Positions 12,139 through 23,069 of a stretch of 64,000 nucleotides of DNA are shown here, in pieces. A program made the position numbers and the translations under genes. Origin of the DNA: Beverwykella pulmonaria (Eukaryota > Ascomycota > Dothideomycetes > Pleosporales > Melanommataceae); assembly GCA_001599595.1 (NCBI GenBank), contig BCHH01000008.1:2357712-2421711 (forward strand). The letters are read 5' to 3'. How positions within the stretch are numbered: position 1 is the first letter of the stretch; the number at the start of each line of letters is the position of its first letter. The notes below the pieces were generated by a model. That model was not told where the DNA came from, made no database searches, and saw nothing but the letters and a program-made list of their open reading frames with translations.

Positions 12139-14801
12139 ATGTCCCACGCAAATGTTGGTATGAGGGGAGCCTCGTCAGGATCGACCGACTCCTGGGAGGT
12201 GCTGAAACCCATTATCGAAAGCCTTTACATGAATGAAAGGAAGAGAGCTTCGGAAGTAGCTACGTTCATGAAACGTGAGCATGGATTCGATGCAGTGTAA
12301 GTATACAGTTCAAGGCCTCTGAGCGCTGCCAGATAGTTTCGAATTTGCTAACACAGCTCGGACAGTGAACACCAGTACAAGTACCACTTCAAGAAATGGG
12401 GTTGGAAGCGGAGTATTCCCAAGAGAAAGAAGGAAGCCATCGTTGCAGAGTTGCAAAGTAGGGCAGCAGCGGGCAAGAATTCCAGCGCGGTTACCTATCA
12501 AGGCCGTCCAGTTGATCCGAAGATAATGAGGCGTCATTTAAAAGAAGCCACACGTAGACAGACCACCGATTTGGTTCGTACGGAAGAGATGAAAGGCCGA
12601 CTTGGTGAACGCACCATGGCTGGACTCCAGTTGTCCATCACTGGTAGATTGTAGGTCTAGCCTGCAATGCCGTCTTCGGATAGTGCTTAAGCTGACGACT
12701 TAGGTTTCTTAAATGGAATATGCCCTATGGAGCAATGCGCGAGCTCCAAGCGCAGTCACCGAATCGATTTTTCCCTTTCTCTGCACCAACACCGAGCAGC
12801 GATATTGCCGTAGATACTCCCTCTGCGAATGGCCCTTCTCCTCGAGATGCTCCCTCTCCTACCGCTATAATATTGAAGAAGAAGACAGCTATCGACCGAG
12901 CTCGTCTGTTCTTTGGTGGCCATCATGACCAACTCATTGGGTCGATGAACAAGGAAGAGCGGATGTAAGCGCTGCAAGTTACCAGGTAGATGATTGGCTA
13001 ACTAGACAGAACAATGTCCGAATGGCTCTATCAATATTGGTTTTTCGCCTTCAAGACCGCGAAAGACTGGGGTCGAGGCCCAAGAGTTTGGACTGCAGCT
13101 ACTTTGGACTTCCAACACTTCATGATCACTGGTCGACAGAGTCTTCCCAGTACGCCAAATTATGAAGGTGACAGCCTGAGTGTGAGACTGCAGGACATGC
13201 CGAAGCCAACCAATTCTTGTCGATGGCTGATACACATTCCATACGATGATGCCCACTATAGCTACGCAGCAGACGACACGGATACGCACGGGGATCACGA
13301 TCATCAGGATCCCTATGATCAATCAACCTGGACTGCGTGGCCAGAGACATTTAAAACCCCACCATTGCATACAAGACTTCGGGATGCTCTTGAGAATAGC
13401 GACTTTAGCACTATCGATGCCAGCAAGCTGCCCGTAGCTATTCCAAAAGTCGCGGCCGCAGCCGAAAGATCGGCCAACGAGCTTCTACAAGAATCAGTAG
13501 GCTTTGCAATCATTGGCCGAAATGTTGAATTGCTCGAAGACACCCTGGACAATTGCAAAGCCCAAAATATTGATGTAGCTTCAGCCTACCCACTGCACCT
13601 GGCGACTAGCTATCTTGATGGATTTACTGGCTGTTGCAATATTCTAAGGGCTATTCTATATCATCTTAACCGTCAGCAACGTCAAGAAGCATATACGAAC
13701 GATATGGGGCATACAGTACTTGATTCCCTGATGCTCTCCATTCTGAAATCTCACAGCTCTGTCAAGCCCCAAGAGCTGTGCGAAACTCTCCGAGATGTTC
13801 CTCAATTTTCTGGAGAAGAAGTCGATGTCTGTGGTCGTTGGGACGCCGATTCCCCCTGCATTCGACATCTCTATGCCAGTGGCATTCGAACGGTGCCTTT
13901 CAGTTGGAAGCACAAGTTTTGCCATACATCAACTCAGGCAGTCTGCCATTGTATCATGCAACTGTTCCATTACGCTAGAACAAAGCTAAGTTCTACCGCA
14001 AGCGGACTTTTTCGCACGCAATGTTTTGGCTGTGGTTCGAGCCTCCAACTTCAACCACTACATACTCTTGTACTCACAACCTTCTATCTTGCATCTTCAG
14101 CTTGCAACGACGAGGACTTGTTTGGAATGATCGCCTGCCTTCTTTGTCTTATCGCTTGTGGGGCTGATCCAAAGCAAACCGCAGACATTTCGTTACGCTT
14201 TTCGCGCCATGAGAGCGATCTCGAACACACCTGCAACCACGAACATCTCACCCCTTTTGAACTCTCGCAAAATCTGTCAAAATTTCCGGTGACAGGTCGC
14301 TGGAGTCGTAGTGTCAATGTCGGGTGGAAATCGTTTTGCGCAATCCTACGTGCGTGCCAGCTTATTGAACTGCCGGACGAGCTGGAAGATGTGCCAGAAG
14401 ACCCCTTTGAAGAGATTATTGGTACTTCTCACATTGATGATTCGTTTGTGAATATTCATTACGAAAACCATTCAAGTATGCATTTCTTTGGAAGAAAAGA
14501 TCTCTCCACCCTGTGGGCAGCCGTCCAAACGGAATTCCTCACTCATCGGCGACTAGATGAGCAAACTGGCTGGCTCTCAAAGTACTTCGATTTGGAGGAG
14601 CTCCTGCACAGCCTTGAGCACAAAGGTCAAGCTTCGGTCAGGCTCATGAGAGAGGGAATTATAAAATCGCATTGCACCTGCGGATGGCTGGAATGTTATC
14701 AGTCAGAGATGATCGCTACGTTGGAGGATACCACAACTGAGTACATCGCCAACCTTGACGTGTGGGGTAGGGCTAAATACTCCGTCCTACCGTATGAATA
14801 G
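12139..14801 (+). CDS. Clr5-domain protein
   Basis: Nuclear protein type named after fission-yeast Clr5, a factor linked to heterochromatic silencing; in filamentous fungi the domain occurs in large families of unknown targets. Four exons (12139-12296, 12357-12650, 12704-12964, 13010-14801) give 834 residues with all junctions in frame. The Clr5 domain is at about residues 15-70: SWEVLKPIIESLYMNER, then MKREHGFDAV and, across intron 1, HQYKYHFKKWGWKRSIPKRK. Fungal Clr5 proteins normally carry this domain at the N terminus, as here. The large last exon encodes a cysteine- and histidine-containing helical region with no domain I can name; one stretch (HLATSYLDGFTGCCNILRAI) looks faintly ankyrin-like. 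A short acidic, His/Asp-rich patch (DDTDTHGDHDHQDPYD) lies near residue 325. Confidence 0.85.
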
Positions 14802-14912
14802 GATGACGGCACAAAAGTGTCATGAGTTCATGCATCAATTAAACTACTTCTCTTCTTTCCTTAATACTCCCATTGTCACTGCGCTCTCCCTCCCTAGTGT
14901 ATGTTCTCGACC

Positions 14913-16498
14913 TCACCTTTGAACATATCCCGTCCTCCGATCCTTCCTCGCGACCAAGAACCACGTGGTAAGAATCGAACTGATACCCACGACAAGTACG
15001 GACAAGTTTACTGCGTACGAGACTCGGTATCGAGGCCCGAAGTTTGTATTGAAGATGTGGGGTCCAGCAATGCCCCTAACATTGTCAACTAAGGATTCGA
15101 CCTGTTGCGCACAGTGCATTTTAACGTACCCGAACTGGGCACAAGCATTCGTCAAGCCAATACCAATCCCAGACGCGATTGTCCCCTCCAGCACGCGGAT
15201 GCGTTCACTCCAAATGACTGGGTAGGCGCAACCGGCACACGCGACTGCGACAATCAGGGCCAAATATCTGACCACTGGGTTATTGACAGTTAGAAGAAGA
15301 ATGTAACAGATGATGATCGTGGATTCGACTGAGGGCATTAGGTTACTATAGAAAAATTGGATCGGGGCTACTTACTGCCAACCGCCGCCGCCCAAGGTCT
15401 GATCCACTTTCGCTGCAGCATGAGCCCCAGGGAATTGAGAAGCAAGAATGCGGATACGTATGGCGGCTACAGCTGTTAGCGTATAGACTTCCAGACAACA
15501 TTGAGCCTAGAACTTGCAATGTTCATCAACTGCGATTTCGCCGTCGTCGTAAAACCTAACTGATAGATAACAGTCGGTAACGCGAAACCAATGCCAAAAC
15601 CCCCAATGCCGTGGCAGATCCAGTACAAGCTGAATGTATACAAAGTAGGGTCCCTTGCCAGGATCTTCAGCTCTTTCCAATCCCAATGCTTCGCCCCACC
15701 CTTCGGAGCAGTGGAGACTAATCTGTTCTTCCAAAATGCTCGCTCCTCTTCAGTCAGGTATTTTGTGGACTCTGGATAATCCGGTATCCAAAACGCCCCA
15801 AAAGCAAGGACAATAGCCGGTAACCCTTCCAGGAGGAAGAGCCATCTCCAGCCACTCAACCCGCCTTTCTGGTCCAGGAATGAAATGGCGTATGCAAGGA
15901 GGCCGCTGAGAGCGGAAGAGACCTGGCCCACCGAGTAGAAAAATGCAATACGTTGCGGCATTTCAGAGGGCTTATACCAAAACGCATAGTGATAAAGTAC
16001 ACTGGGGAAGAATCCAGCCTCCGCCATTCCGATAGCGAAGCGTACACACATCGTTCCTCTAAAATTCATTACTGCAGCACTGCTACTAGCGCTCACGCCC
16101 CAGGCCAAGATCAAGGCAAACATCCATCTCGAAGGCCGGAAGAGCTTCAAGAGAATCGTGTTGGTGGGTTCAAAGATGAGATAAGAATACGAAAATATGG
16201 AGAGCGTCCAGGCCCATTGTGAAGGACTGAAGCCGAGCTGTTTCTTGATGCCGGTCCCGTTCTCGAGGTTGATGATCGCGGCGTTGGAGTAGTTTGCACT
16301 GTCGATGACGCGGAAGATGTAGACAAGGGAGTAGAAGCCTACGAGCCATATGTCGATTTTGCGCAGGAGTTTCCTCTCGAATTCGGGGTCGGTTAAGGAA
16401 GTGGACGATGTTGCCGATTCGACTTCATCATCTGCAAATGGTTTGGTATTGTTGGCAACGAAAGTCAAGGTGTCAATCGGGTTTGTAGTTTCTGCCAT
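14913..16498 (-). CDS. MFS transporter, allantoate/nicotinate permease (Dal5/TNA1) type
   Basis: Plasma-membrane importer of small carboxylate- or vitamin-like solutes; the family includes Dal5 and Tna1, exact substrate unknown. Four exons (16498-15518, 15466-15376, 15328-15130, 15075-14913) give 477 residues and the expected 12 membrane segments. Family marks: ERKLLRKIDIWLVGFYSLVY at the start, DYPESTKYLTEEER in the central loop, YPVIWSERIRVLEG and GIGLTNACAQF near the end. Intron 1 (15517-15467) begins with GCAAGT instead of GT: only this splice restores LMNI-PPYVSAFLLLNS, which the family requires, so it is a GC-AG intron. The 5' end faces a 2OG-Fe(II) dioxygenase across an 800-bp divergent promoter, which suggests shared control. 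Confidence 0.88.
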
Positions 16499-17298
16499 CG
16501 TTCTTTCTATTTCGAATTAGACATGCAGAACTATTTGTGTTGCAGAACAGGTAAGGGTGCAGCATGCGAGAGAAAGCTGAGCTAATCCTTACTAGAGATG
16601 ACTTCTGAACGTTCAGGCCCGTTGATAGATTTGAAGGAAGATCGCAGAATATCGTGATCTTCCCAAAAGATATACAAGCCGGTAACATTTACCCTTATAT
16701 CGGCTACACCAATCATCACGACATGATATCTAGAATGACGACTACTGAGCGCGCGTTAACGCAAGTCGATGCTACAATATATTCGTCTGGAATACCATCC
16801 GTTTCCTCCAAGTTATCTCCGTTATCGCTTTGTTCATCGCAAGTTGGACAAACGTAGAAGACGGAACTTGAGGAGAAAATGACGTTTTGCAGGGTAAGGA
16901 CGAGTTATCTCGTGGCTGCATTGATGATGCTAACGCTGTTGATAGTCTTGGACAGAATGCTAAGGGATAAAACGGACCCCTATCAAAGGGACATGACTGC
17001 GGAAGCTTGAGTCCGCCTATATTCGTGCTTGATGTACTGTCAGGTAGGGTCGGAGCTTTATGAGATTGAAGGTGTGTAGCCGAGCACGCAATAGTGCGGA
17101 GACATGATGCTGAGGGGAAGCATACCCAATCACACCAACGGCTCCGTGGGGGCAACAAAGACAATCCTTTTGGTATACAAGGCATATTAGGAGTATAATA
17201 TGTCCAAATTATGAGACGAGAATACCTCCGAACCCGGTCTGGCAACCAATCCCACCCACTTTGTTTTCGACTACTGCTACTTCAAAACATAGTTCAAC
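16499..17298. promoter_or_regulatory. divergent promoter region, MFS and dioxygenase genes
   Basis: 800 bases separate the two divergent start codons. Open frames inside it are short and unlike known proteins. No clear operator could be named; co-regulation of the pair is an inference from orientation. Confidence 0.4.
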
Positions 17299-18576
17299 AT
17301 GGCTCCGGGCTTAGTAGAAACATTACTTCAGACTTCTAACACTCCCCTTGTCAAACCATGGAGTCGTCCTGAACCTACGAAGGAGGAATTAGACTGGGCA
17401 CCACTTGCAACGATCGACCTCTCACGTTTCGACGAGCCAGGAGGCAAGGAAGAGCTTGCAAAGACACTCTATGATGCGGTACATCTCCCTTGCAGTCTAC
17501 ATATCATCTTTCACTAATTCTGAATCAGTTGACAAGAGTAGGGTTCTGGGTGGTTACCAATAGTGGTATTGACGACGAGCGTGTACTCCGACAATTCAGC
17601 ATCGGGAATACTTTCTTTAAAGAGTCTCTGGAAGAAAAGCGCAGGTTTCCATGCAACTTTGCTAAGGGCGAGTACTTTGGTTATCGCGAGAATTCGCGAT
17701 GGATTGGTGACACCGGTGTGAAAGAGAATATCGAAATGGTTCGTGCTCACTCCATGGATTGCTGAGGTCTCTAATCTCTCCTCAGCTTAACATCCACAAA
17801 GATATCCCAGCATGGAAAGATGTAGGTAGACACCAAATCGTGGAAGAGAATTGGGACGAGATCCGGGCTTTCCACCGCGAGCTGTGGGACAAAGTAGCTC
17901 GCAAACTCTTCGTCCTGATGTCCATAATCCTTGAGTTGCCCGAAGACTATCTCACGGATGCTCATGCGTACGATGAGGTATCAGATGACCATCTCCGATA
18001 CATGATCTACAATGTTCGCTCACAAGAGGAATGGGACAAAGCGCAAGCGTATTCCAAAGGCGGACATACTGATTTCGGTTCACTGACGTTGCTCTTCTCG
18101 CAGCATGTTGCTGGTCTGCAGATCAGGACACCAGAGGGAGAATGGAAGTATGTCAAGCCGGTCGAGGGGGGGATTACTTGTAACGCGGCTGATACGTTGA
18201 CGTTCCTTACAAACGGTTCGTCCTTATCTTGATATACTCATCTCCAACCATCTGCTAACCTCGAACAGGCTTCTTTAAGTCCACTATTCACCGCGTTGTA
18301 ACGCCGCCAAAAGACCAGATCAACATCCCTCGTCTCGGCCTGCTTTACTTCAGTCGTCCGGGCGACAACACCCCAATGAGGACTGTGCCGTCACCTCTTT
18401 TGGGCCGTCTGGGTCTCATTCCAGAGGAACACAAAGATCTGAGTAAGCCTGTGCCGTCAGGAACGGAGTATGTAAGGGCGAGGGTTAAGGATGTGCATCA
18501 TAAGACGGTGCTGGACAAAAGGGAGGGGACGGCGTTCGAGTTCAAGGGGTTGGCGGTGCAGAATCACTACGAGTAA
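17299..18576 (+). CDS. 2-oxoglutarate/Fe(II)-dependent dioxygenase (isopenicillin N synthase-like)
   Basis: Non-haem iron oxygenase of the IPNS/flavone-synthase-like group, which hydroxylates, desaturates or cyclises small molecules using 2-oxoglutarate and O2; probably cytosolic. Exons 17299-17478, 17529-17738, 17786-18215 and 18269-18576 give 375 residues, a typical length. The N-terminal DIOX_N part holds TIDLSRFDEPGG and LTRVGFWVVTNSG. The iron site is visible: HTD in GGHTDFGSLTLLF and the distal histidine in TIHRVV; the 2OG-binding arginine is in PRLGLLYFSRP, where the usual R-x-S serine is glycine. It is divergent from an MFS permease and upstream of a secreted flavin oxidase in the same direction, so the three may act on one metabolite. 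No backbone synthase (PKS, NRPS, terpene) is in the window. Confidence 0.9.
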
Positions 18577-19464
18577 ATTTTCAGCGTTCATATATGGGAT
18601 CTGAAGGGGTGATATGGCGGAGGCTACAATGAAGGATGGCGGGAGACGAAGGTAATCTGCGAATGAATGATGGGCCACAAAATAAAGCGTCTTTGAGTGA
18701 TGGGTAGAAATGAAACGTCCCCTCAGAGTTCGCTCGAACCCACCAGCTATTTCCTATCCGACAGTCTCGGAAAAGTGTCGCGGTGGGACGAAGATTGATA
18801 GAGAGATAGATGTCGGTTGTATTGATTCTACAGACGAGCTACCGAAGAAATATCTATGGTCTTGCCAAGCACGCTAGGAGCCTGCTAAGATAGTGAAAGC
18901 AAACATAGAGGTGACTCATCGTGTGACCCATGGGCCGACACAAAGGAATCGGAGCCGAAGCCTAAAGGGTGCATGACGCCATTATCTTAAAGATATGCCA
19001 TGATGTCAAGGAAGCATATGGTAACATCCTCATGTTCCACAAGCTCACACTAAATCAAAAGCGGTATGGCCACCGACGCCGAGGACGCGCTAGAAGGGGG
19101 GAAACGGAGCCTTATGCAGGGGAATCTCCAATTCTCAATCTCTGCAGGGCGTTATTTACCAGAACAGCAGGTGCGAGTCCTGTCCCATTATGTAGGAGTA
19201 TCGTATCTAAAGTGCATGAACTCGGGCGTTCCATGAATTACCCGTCCTACGTGATTGGCCCCTTTCGCTTATGTGGGATTTGCTTCGCCGGATTACACGG
19301 CTTGAAGTTCGGAGAGACGTTGAGAGGTTGGATATTTCAATCGGGCGTAACTCAGATGCGGGGCTCTTCCCATATTCCGTGTATGCGAGGAAATAAGAAC
19401 CGCTGCCCGAACATTATGTTTGCGACAGATTCGGTAGGTACATCAGTTGCAACTTCCTGGCGCA
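18577..19464. other. intergenic, promoter side of the BBE-type oxidase
   Basis: About 890 bases with no recognisable gene. The long open frame over 18969-19613 lies in the wrong frame across the start of the next gene and reads as non-coding. Confidence 0.4.
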
Positions 19465-21446
19465 ATGGCACCTATACAACTCGTGTTTTACCTTTCTGCT
19501 TGTCTTCTCTCCGCAAGAGGCATTTTCGCAGTCCCTGCGGTGGCAACTCTCCCTGCCGACTCGACCTTCGCCGATGCGCCGCTCTTCGAGTACGAGACAA
19601 GACAGTTGACTGATGACGTTGTCACTAGTCTTCCTGCTGAAGACCAGGCGCACTTTGGGTTCGACGACAGCGCAGTGAACTCTGGTCTCTTCAGAAGAAG
19701 CGGAGAGTGCAAGACGTATCCCGGAGACGATAATTGGCCTTCCAAACAGACTTGGGATCGATTCAATGAGCTGGTCGATGGCGCGCTTATTCCTACTATC
19801 CCTCTCGCGGCGCCATGCTATAGAGACTGGGGACGTTATGACCCGGCCAAATGCGCCGAAATCTCAAAGAATTGGACAAATCCATACCTTCAGTATGAAC
19901 ATCCTTTTTGCAGATGCTGCAAATGTACTCACTGTTCGCCAGCGAAGCGGATCCCACGTCCAACATGTGGCCCATCTTCCAGGGACGGACTTGCCTCCCC
20001 TCTGACCGGTCAAACAGTACCACCTGTGCTCTGGGCTCTTATCCAGCATACGCAGTTAACGTCTCCACAGTCGCGCAGATACAGCTTGCGCTGAACTTTG
20101 CTCGAAACGCCAATGTGCGGCTCGTTATCAAGAATACTGGTCACTGCTACCTTGGGAAATCTCTAGGAGCCGGCGCCCTTAGCATCTGGACTCACAATCT
20201 CAAGGATATTGCTTTCATTGAAAATTACCAGAGTGATTCAGGGTATGAGGGAAAAGCCCTCAAGGTGGGTGCTGGAGTGACAGTAAGAGAAGTCTACAAG
20301 GCAGCACACAAATACGACGTCACAGCGCTCGGAGGCATCTGCGAGAGTGTCGGATATGCGGGCGGCTACATCGCCGGAGGTGGACATACACCCATGAGTG
20401 GATACTACGGGATGGCCGCCGATAACGTCGAAGCTCTCGAAGTCGTCACAGCCAATGGACGCTTTGTGACTGCATCCAACACCTCACATCCAGACCTCTA
20501 CTGGGCGCTTCGTGGTGGTGGAGGCAGCACTTTCGGCATAGTAACTTCAGTCATTACCCGTGTGCATCCAAAAATGCCCATCGTAACCTCAACCTTCACC
20601 ATTGGCACGGGTGGAAACGTCACCAAAGAGGTCCTATGGGAAGGGGTAAGAAAATACTACGAGATGTTCATTCCCTTCACAGACGCGCACACCTACAGTT
20701 ATTTTTGGATATGGGCCAGAAATGACAGCCTACAATTCCAAATGATACCTTTCTTTGCCCCAAACCACACCATCGAGTCCTTCAACGCGCTCGTGAAGCC
20801 CTGGTTCGACCGAATGCACGAGCTCGGTATCTCGTTCACGCCCAAGACGACCCTCTATGACTCTTTCTACCCGGCCTATCATGAAAACTGGGGTAATGAA
20901 ACTGTCGCTAGCCTAAACGCCCTCACAGGGAACCGTATCTTCCCCCGCCTCAACTGGGAAGACCCCGAGAAATTCGAGAAGATGTTTGCAGTGCTCAGAA
21001 ACTACAGCCTTAGCGGGGGAAGCTTGGGCGGGTACCACCAAGCGCCGCGCAACAGAATGAACGTGGACAATGCCGTGTCCTCTGCTTTCCGCCACACTGT
21101 AAGCTTCCTCATCGGTGGTGCTCCTGTCGAGAACGGTGATGCCGCGACGCCCGAAGAACTTGGAAAAGCCGTAAATGTGCTCACGAATGAAATGCTTGGA
21201 AAGTGGCGCGAGGTCTCTCCCGAGAGCGACTTTGGAGGGAGCTATTTGAATGAGGCGAATGTGATGGAGCCGAGATGGCAGGAGAGCTTTTATGGGACGG
21301 GGTATCCGAGGCTGTTGGAATTGAAGAGGAAGTGGGATCCCAAGTCTGTGTTTTATGCTACAACAGCTGTAGGGAGTGAGGAATGGGAGGTTAGAGATGG
21401 GGATCAAGGGACGCAGACGCAGAATGGGAGATTGTGTAGGGTGTGA
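19465..21446 (+). CDS. secreted FAD-linked oxidase (berberine-bridge-enzyme type)
   Basis: Flavoprotein oxidase that uses O2 to oxidise alcohol or sugar groups or to close rings; secreted. Two exons (19465-19892, 19943-21446) with a 50-bp intron give 643 residues. The ATG at 19465 was chosen because it starts a signal peptide (MAPIQLVFYLSACLLSARG). The FAD_binding_4 domain includes IFQGRTC, then NTGHCYLGKS with the histidine (about residue 210) that normally carries the flavin, and ALGGICESVGYAGGY with the cysteine (about 275) that makes the second covalent bond in bicovalent members. A second covalent link is therefore likely. The BBE C-terminal motif region is YLNEANVMEPRWQESFYG. Numerous N-x-S/T sites fit secretion. 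It lies co-directionally downstream of the dioxygenase. Confidence 0.9.
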
Positions 21447-22432
21447 GTCTCTCACAGAAAGGAGAGGCGAGAATAAAATCTAACTTTTTAAAAGTGAAGT
21501 CAATTGTACACAAAGTCACGCTTCTATTCTGCTCTGGTGCATTCAAGATCAAAATCCATGGCATATAGAGGCACAGCGTTCATATACGAGCAGTTTAAGA
21601 ATTGATGCTTACGTTTCTCCTGCTACGGCTAAAACGAGCAACTACTTCCCAAACCGCCACTAGCCCAAAATCTTACCTCACACAACATATGCTCCAAGAA
21701 GACCGTGCACGTTCTAGATCACCATATTGCACTATCTTCGCCGATACGCAACCGGGAAATAACCGTAAGATATTAGACTGCGGGCTCATGCACGATCCTA
21801 GCGCGGCAGGGACGAAACCTGCGGGATCTGGAAGTGTGGAAGACTGCACTAGATGTGACTAGCCTAGGTTAGGTACTAGCTGTGTGTAGGTTATCGTGCT
21901 CATATAGGGCTGTAAGGCTGCGCAAGGCCAGCCCATCTTCAGGCCACAGGTCAGAGAGTAGAATCTGGTGGACCCTGCATATTGCGTGTGCCATCGCCGC
22001 AATAAGGAATTGGAGCAGTCACGGTATGGACATCCAGCCGCCCAACGAAGTCGCCAGCTCATTTCCATGGAGCTCGAAAAGGACGAGGAAAGGTGACCTT
22101 CGCAAAGGTTTCACATGAACGTTCACAAGATACAGCGCGACAAGCAAGTTAAGCGCGTGATTAGAAGGCAGGATCTGACCGTCATGGAAGGATTTCCACT
22201 TGATAGGCGGGTTACCCGTTTCGCTATGTGCCCTTGTATTAAGCCTAGGCTAGACTCTGAGCTACAAAGAGAACAAACTGCAGAGGACATTTTTAAGTTC
22301 CTCTGCAGACAACATCCTACTAAACACTTATAATTGTCACCATGCAGGGTTAACTTGAGCCACAAAGTGGACTTCACAAGCGGTACATCCGCGTACGCGA
22401 CAGCCTGCTTGTTACAGTAGTCAAAACAACTC
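21447..22432. other. intergenic region, probable retroelement debris
   Basis: About 1 kb with no intact gene. Because a polypurine tract and LTR-like sequence follow directly, the right half may be decayed internal retroelement sequence, but no reverse transcriptase, RNase H or integrase motif can be read. Confidence 0.3.
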
Positions 22433-22645
22433 TTAAAGAGAAGGGTGGGCAATGTGATGATATTATACATCACCTGCCCTGGAAGGCCCTCGGGCAGGCC
22501 TCGGACCGGCTACGGGCCCTAGGGGAACCACGTGACTATGCAAGAGTATATATAGTCTTCCCGACGCCCCTGAGTAAACCTCAAGGGTTGGTTTCAATAC
22601 AATCGTACACCTACATTTAAGCTCCTACTTACGAAACCCCTCACA
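22433..22645 (+). mobile_element. polypurine tract plus LTR-like remnant
   Basis: A purine run (aaagagaagggtgggcaa, 22435-22452) is followed at 22453 by TGTGATGATA and, about 190 bases on, by CCCCTCACA ending at 22645. The stretch is TG...CA bounded with the inverted ends TGTGA/TCACA and has a TATA-like gtatatatag near 22543. This is the order polypurine tract then 3' LTR of an LTR retrotransposon. No second LTR copy or target duplication was found in the window, so it may be the last remnant of a decayed element. Confidence 0.4.
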
Positions 22646-23069
22646 CTAAATAGGTCTAGAAGTGTGCCTGCAATATAATTGGAACGCCTTAAGAACAAGT
22701 GCAATATTACTTACAGAAGCTTTAAATTGTTTAGACATGTTGTCGATGTGTTGTGGTGGCGTGGTGGTGTGGAAAAGTTAAGCGAAAATAGGCAAGGGAG
22801 GACTCGATCCTTCGAGAGAAAAAGCGACATTACCCTGCGCTTAATGCCGGATCATGATTGGGCCAAAATTGACACGGAGCCGCGCCCGTCAAACGAGCAG
22901 ACCATTGCTCAACCAGACTAGTGCGGGATACCTGCGGCACAGTAATGCGCGGCCGTGGGGAAGATGCGATTCTTCTCGTCCCAACTTCTCCAGATAGCAA
23001 CAGTTCGACTCGGCTTCCCATCGCTTCATTCTGCGCAGCCCAACGACTAAGCCGTACGAATCGAACGCG
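22646..23069. other. intergenic, upstream of the hydrolase-NACHT gene
   Basis: About 420 bases with no gene recognised; presumably promoter and 5' UTR of the next gene. Confidence 0.4.

Noticed and set aside
14940..15000. Sequence resembling a tRNA T-arm on the minus strand (TCAGTTCGATTC)
   Set aside because: It lies inside the last exon of the MFS permease, and no D-arm, anticodon arm or acceptor pairing is present.
16772..17245. 157-codon minus-strand frame in the divergent promoter
   Set aside because: No domain, and it lies in the expected promoter between two well-supported divergent genes.
18969..19613. 214-codon plus-strand frame
   Set aside because: It overlaps the start of the BBE-type oxidase in another frame and has no domain.
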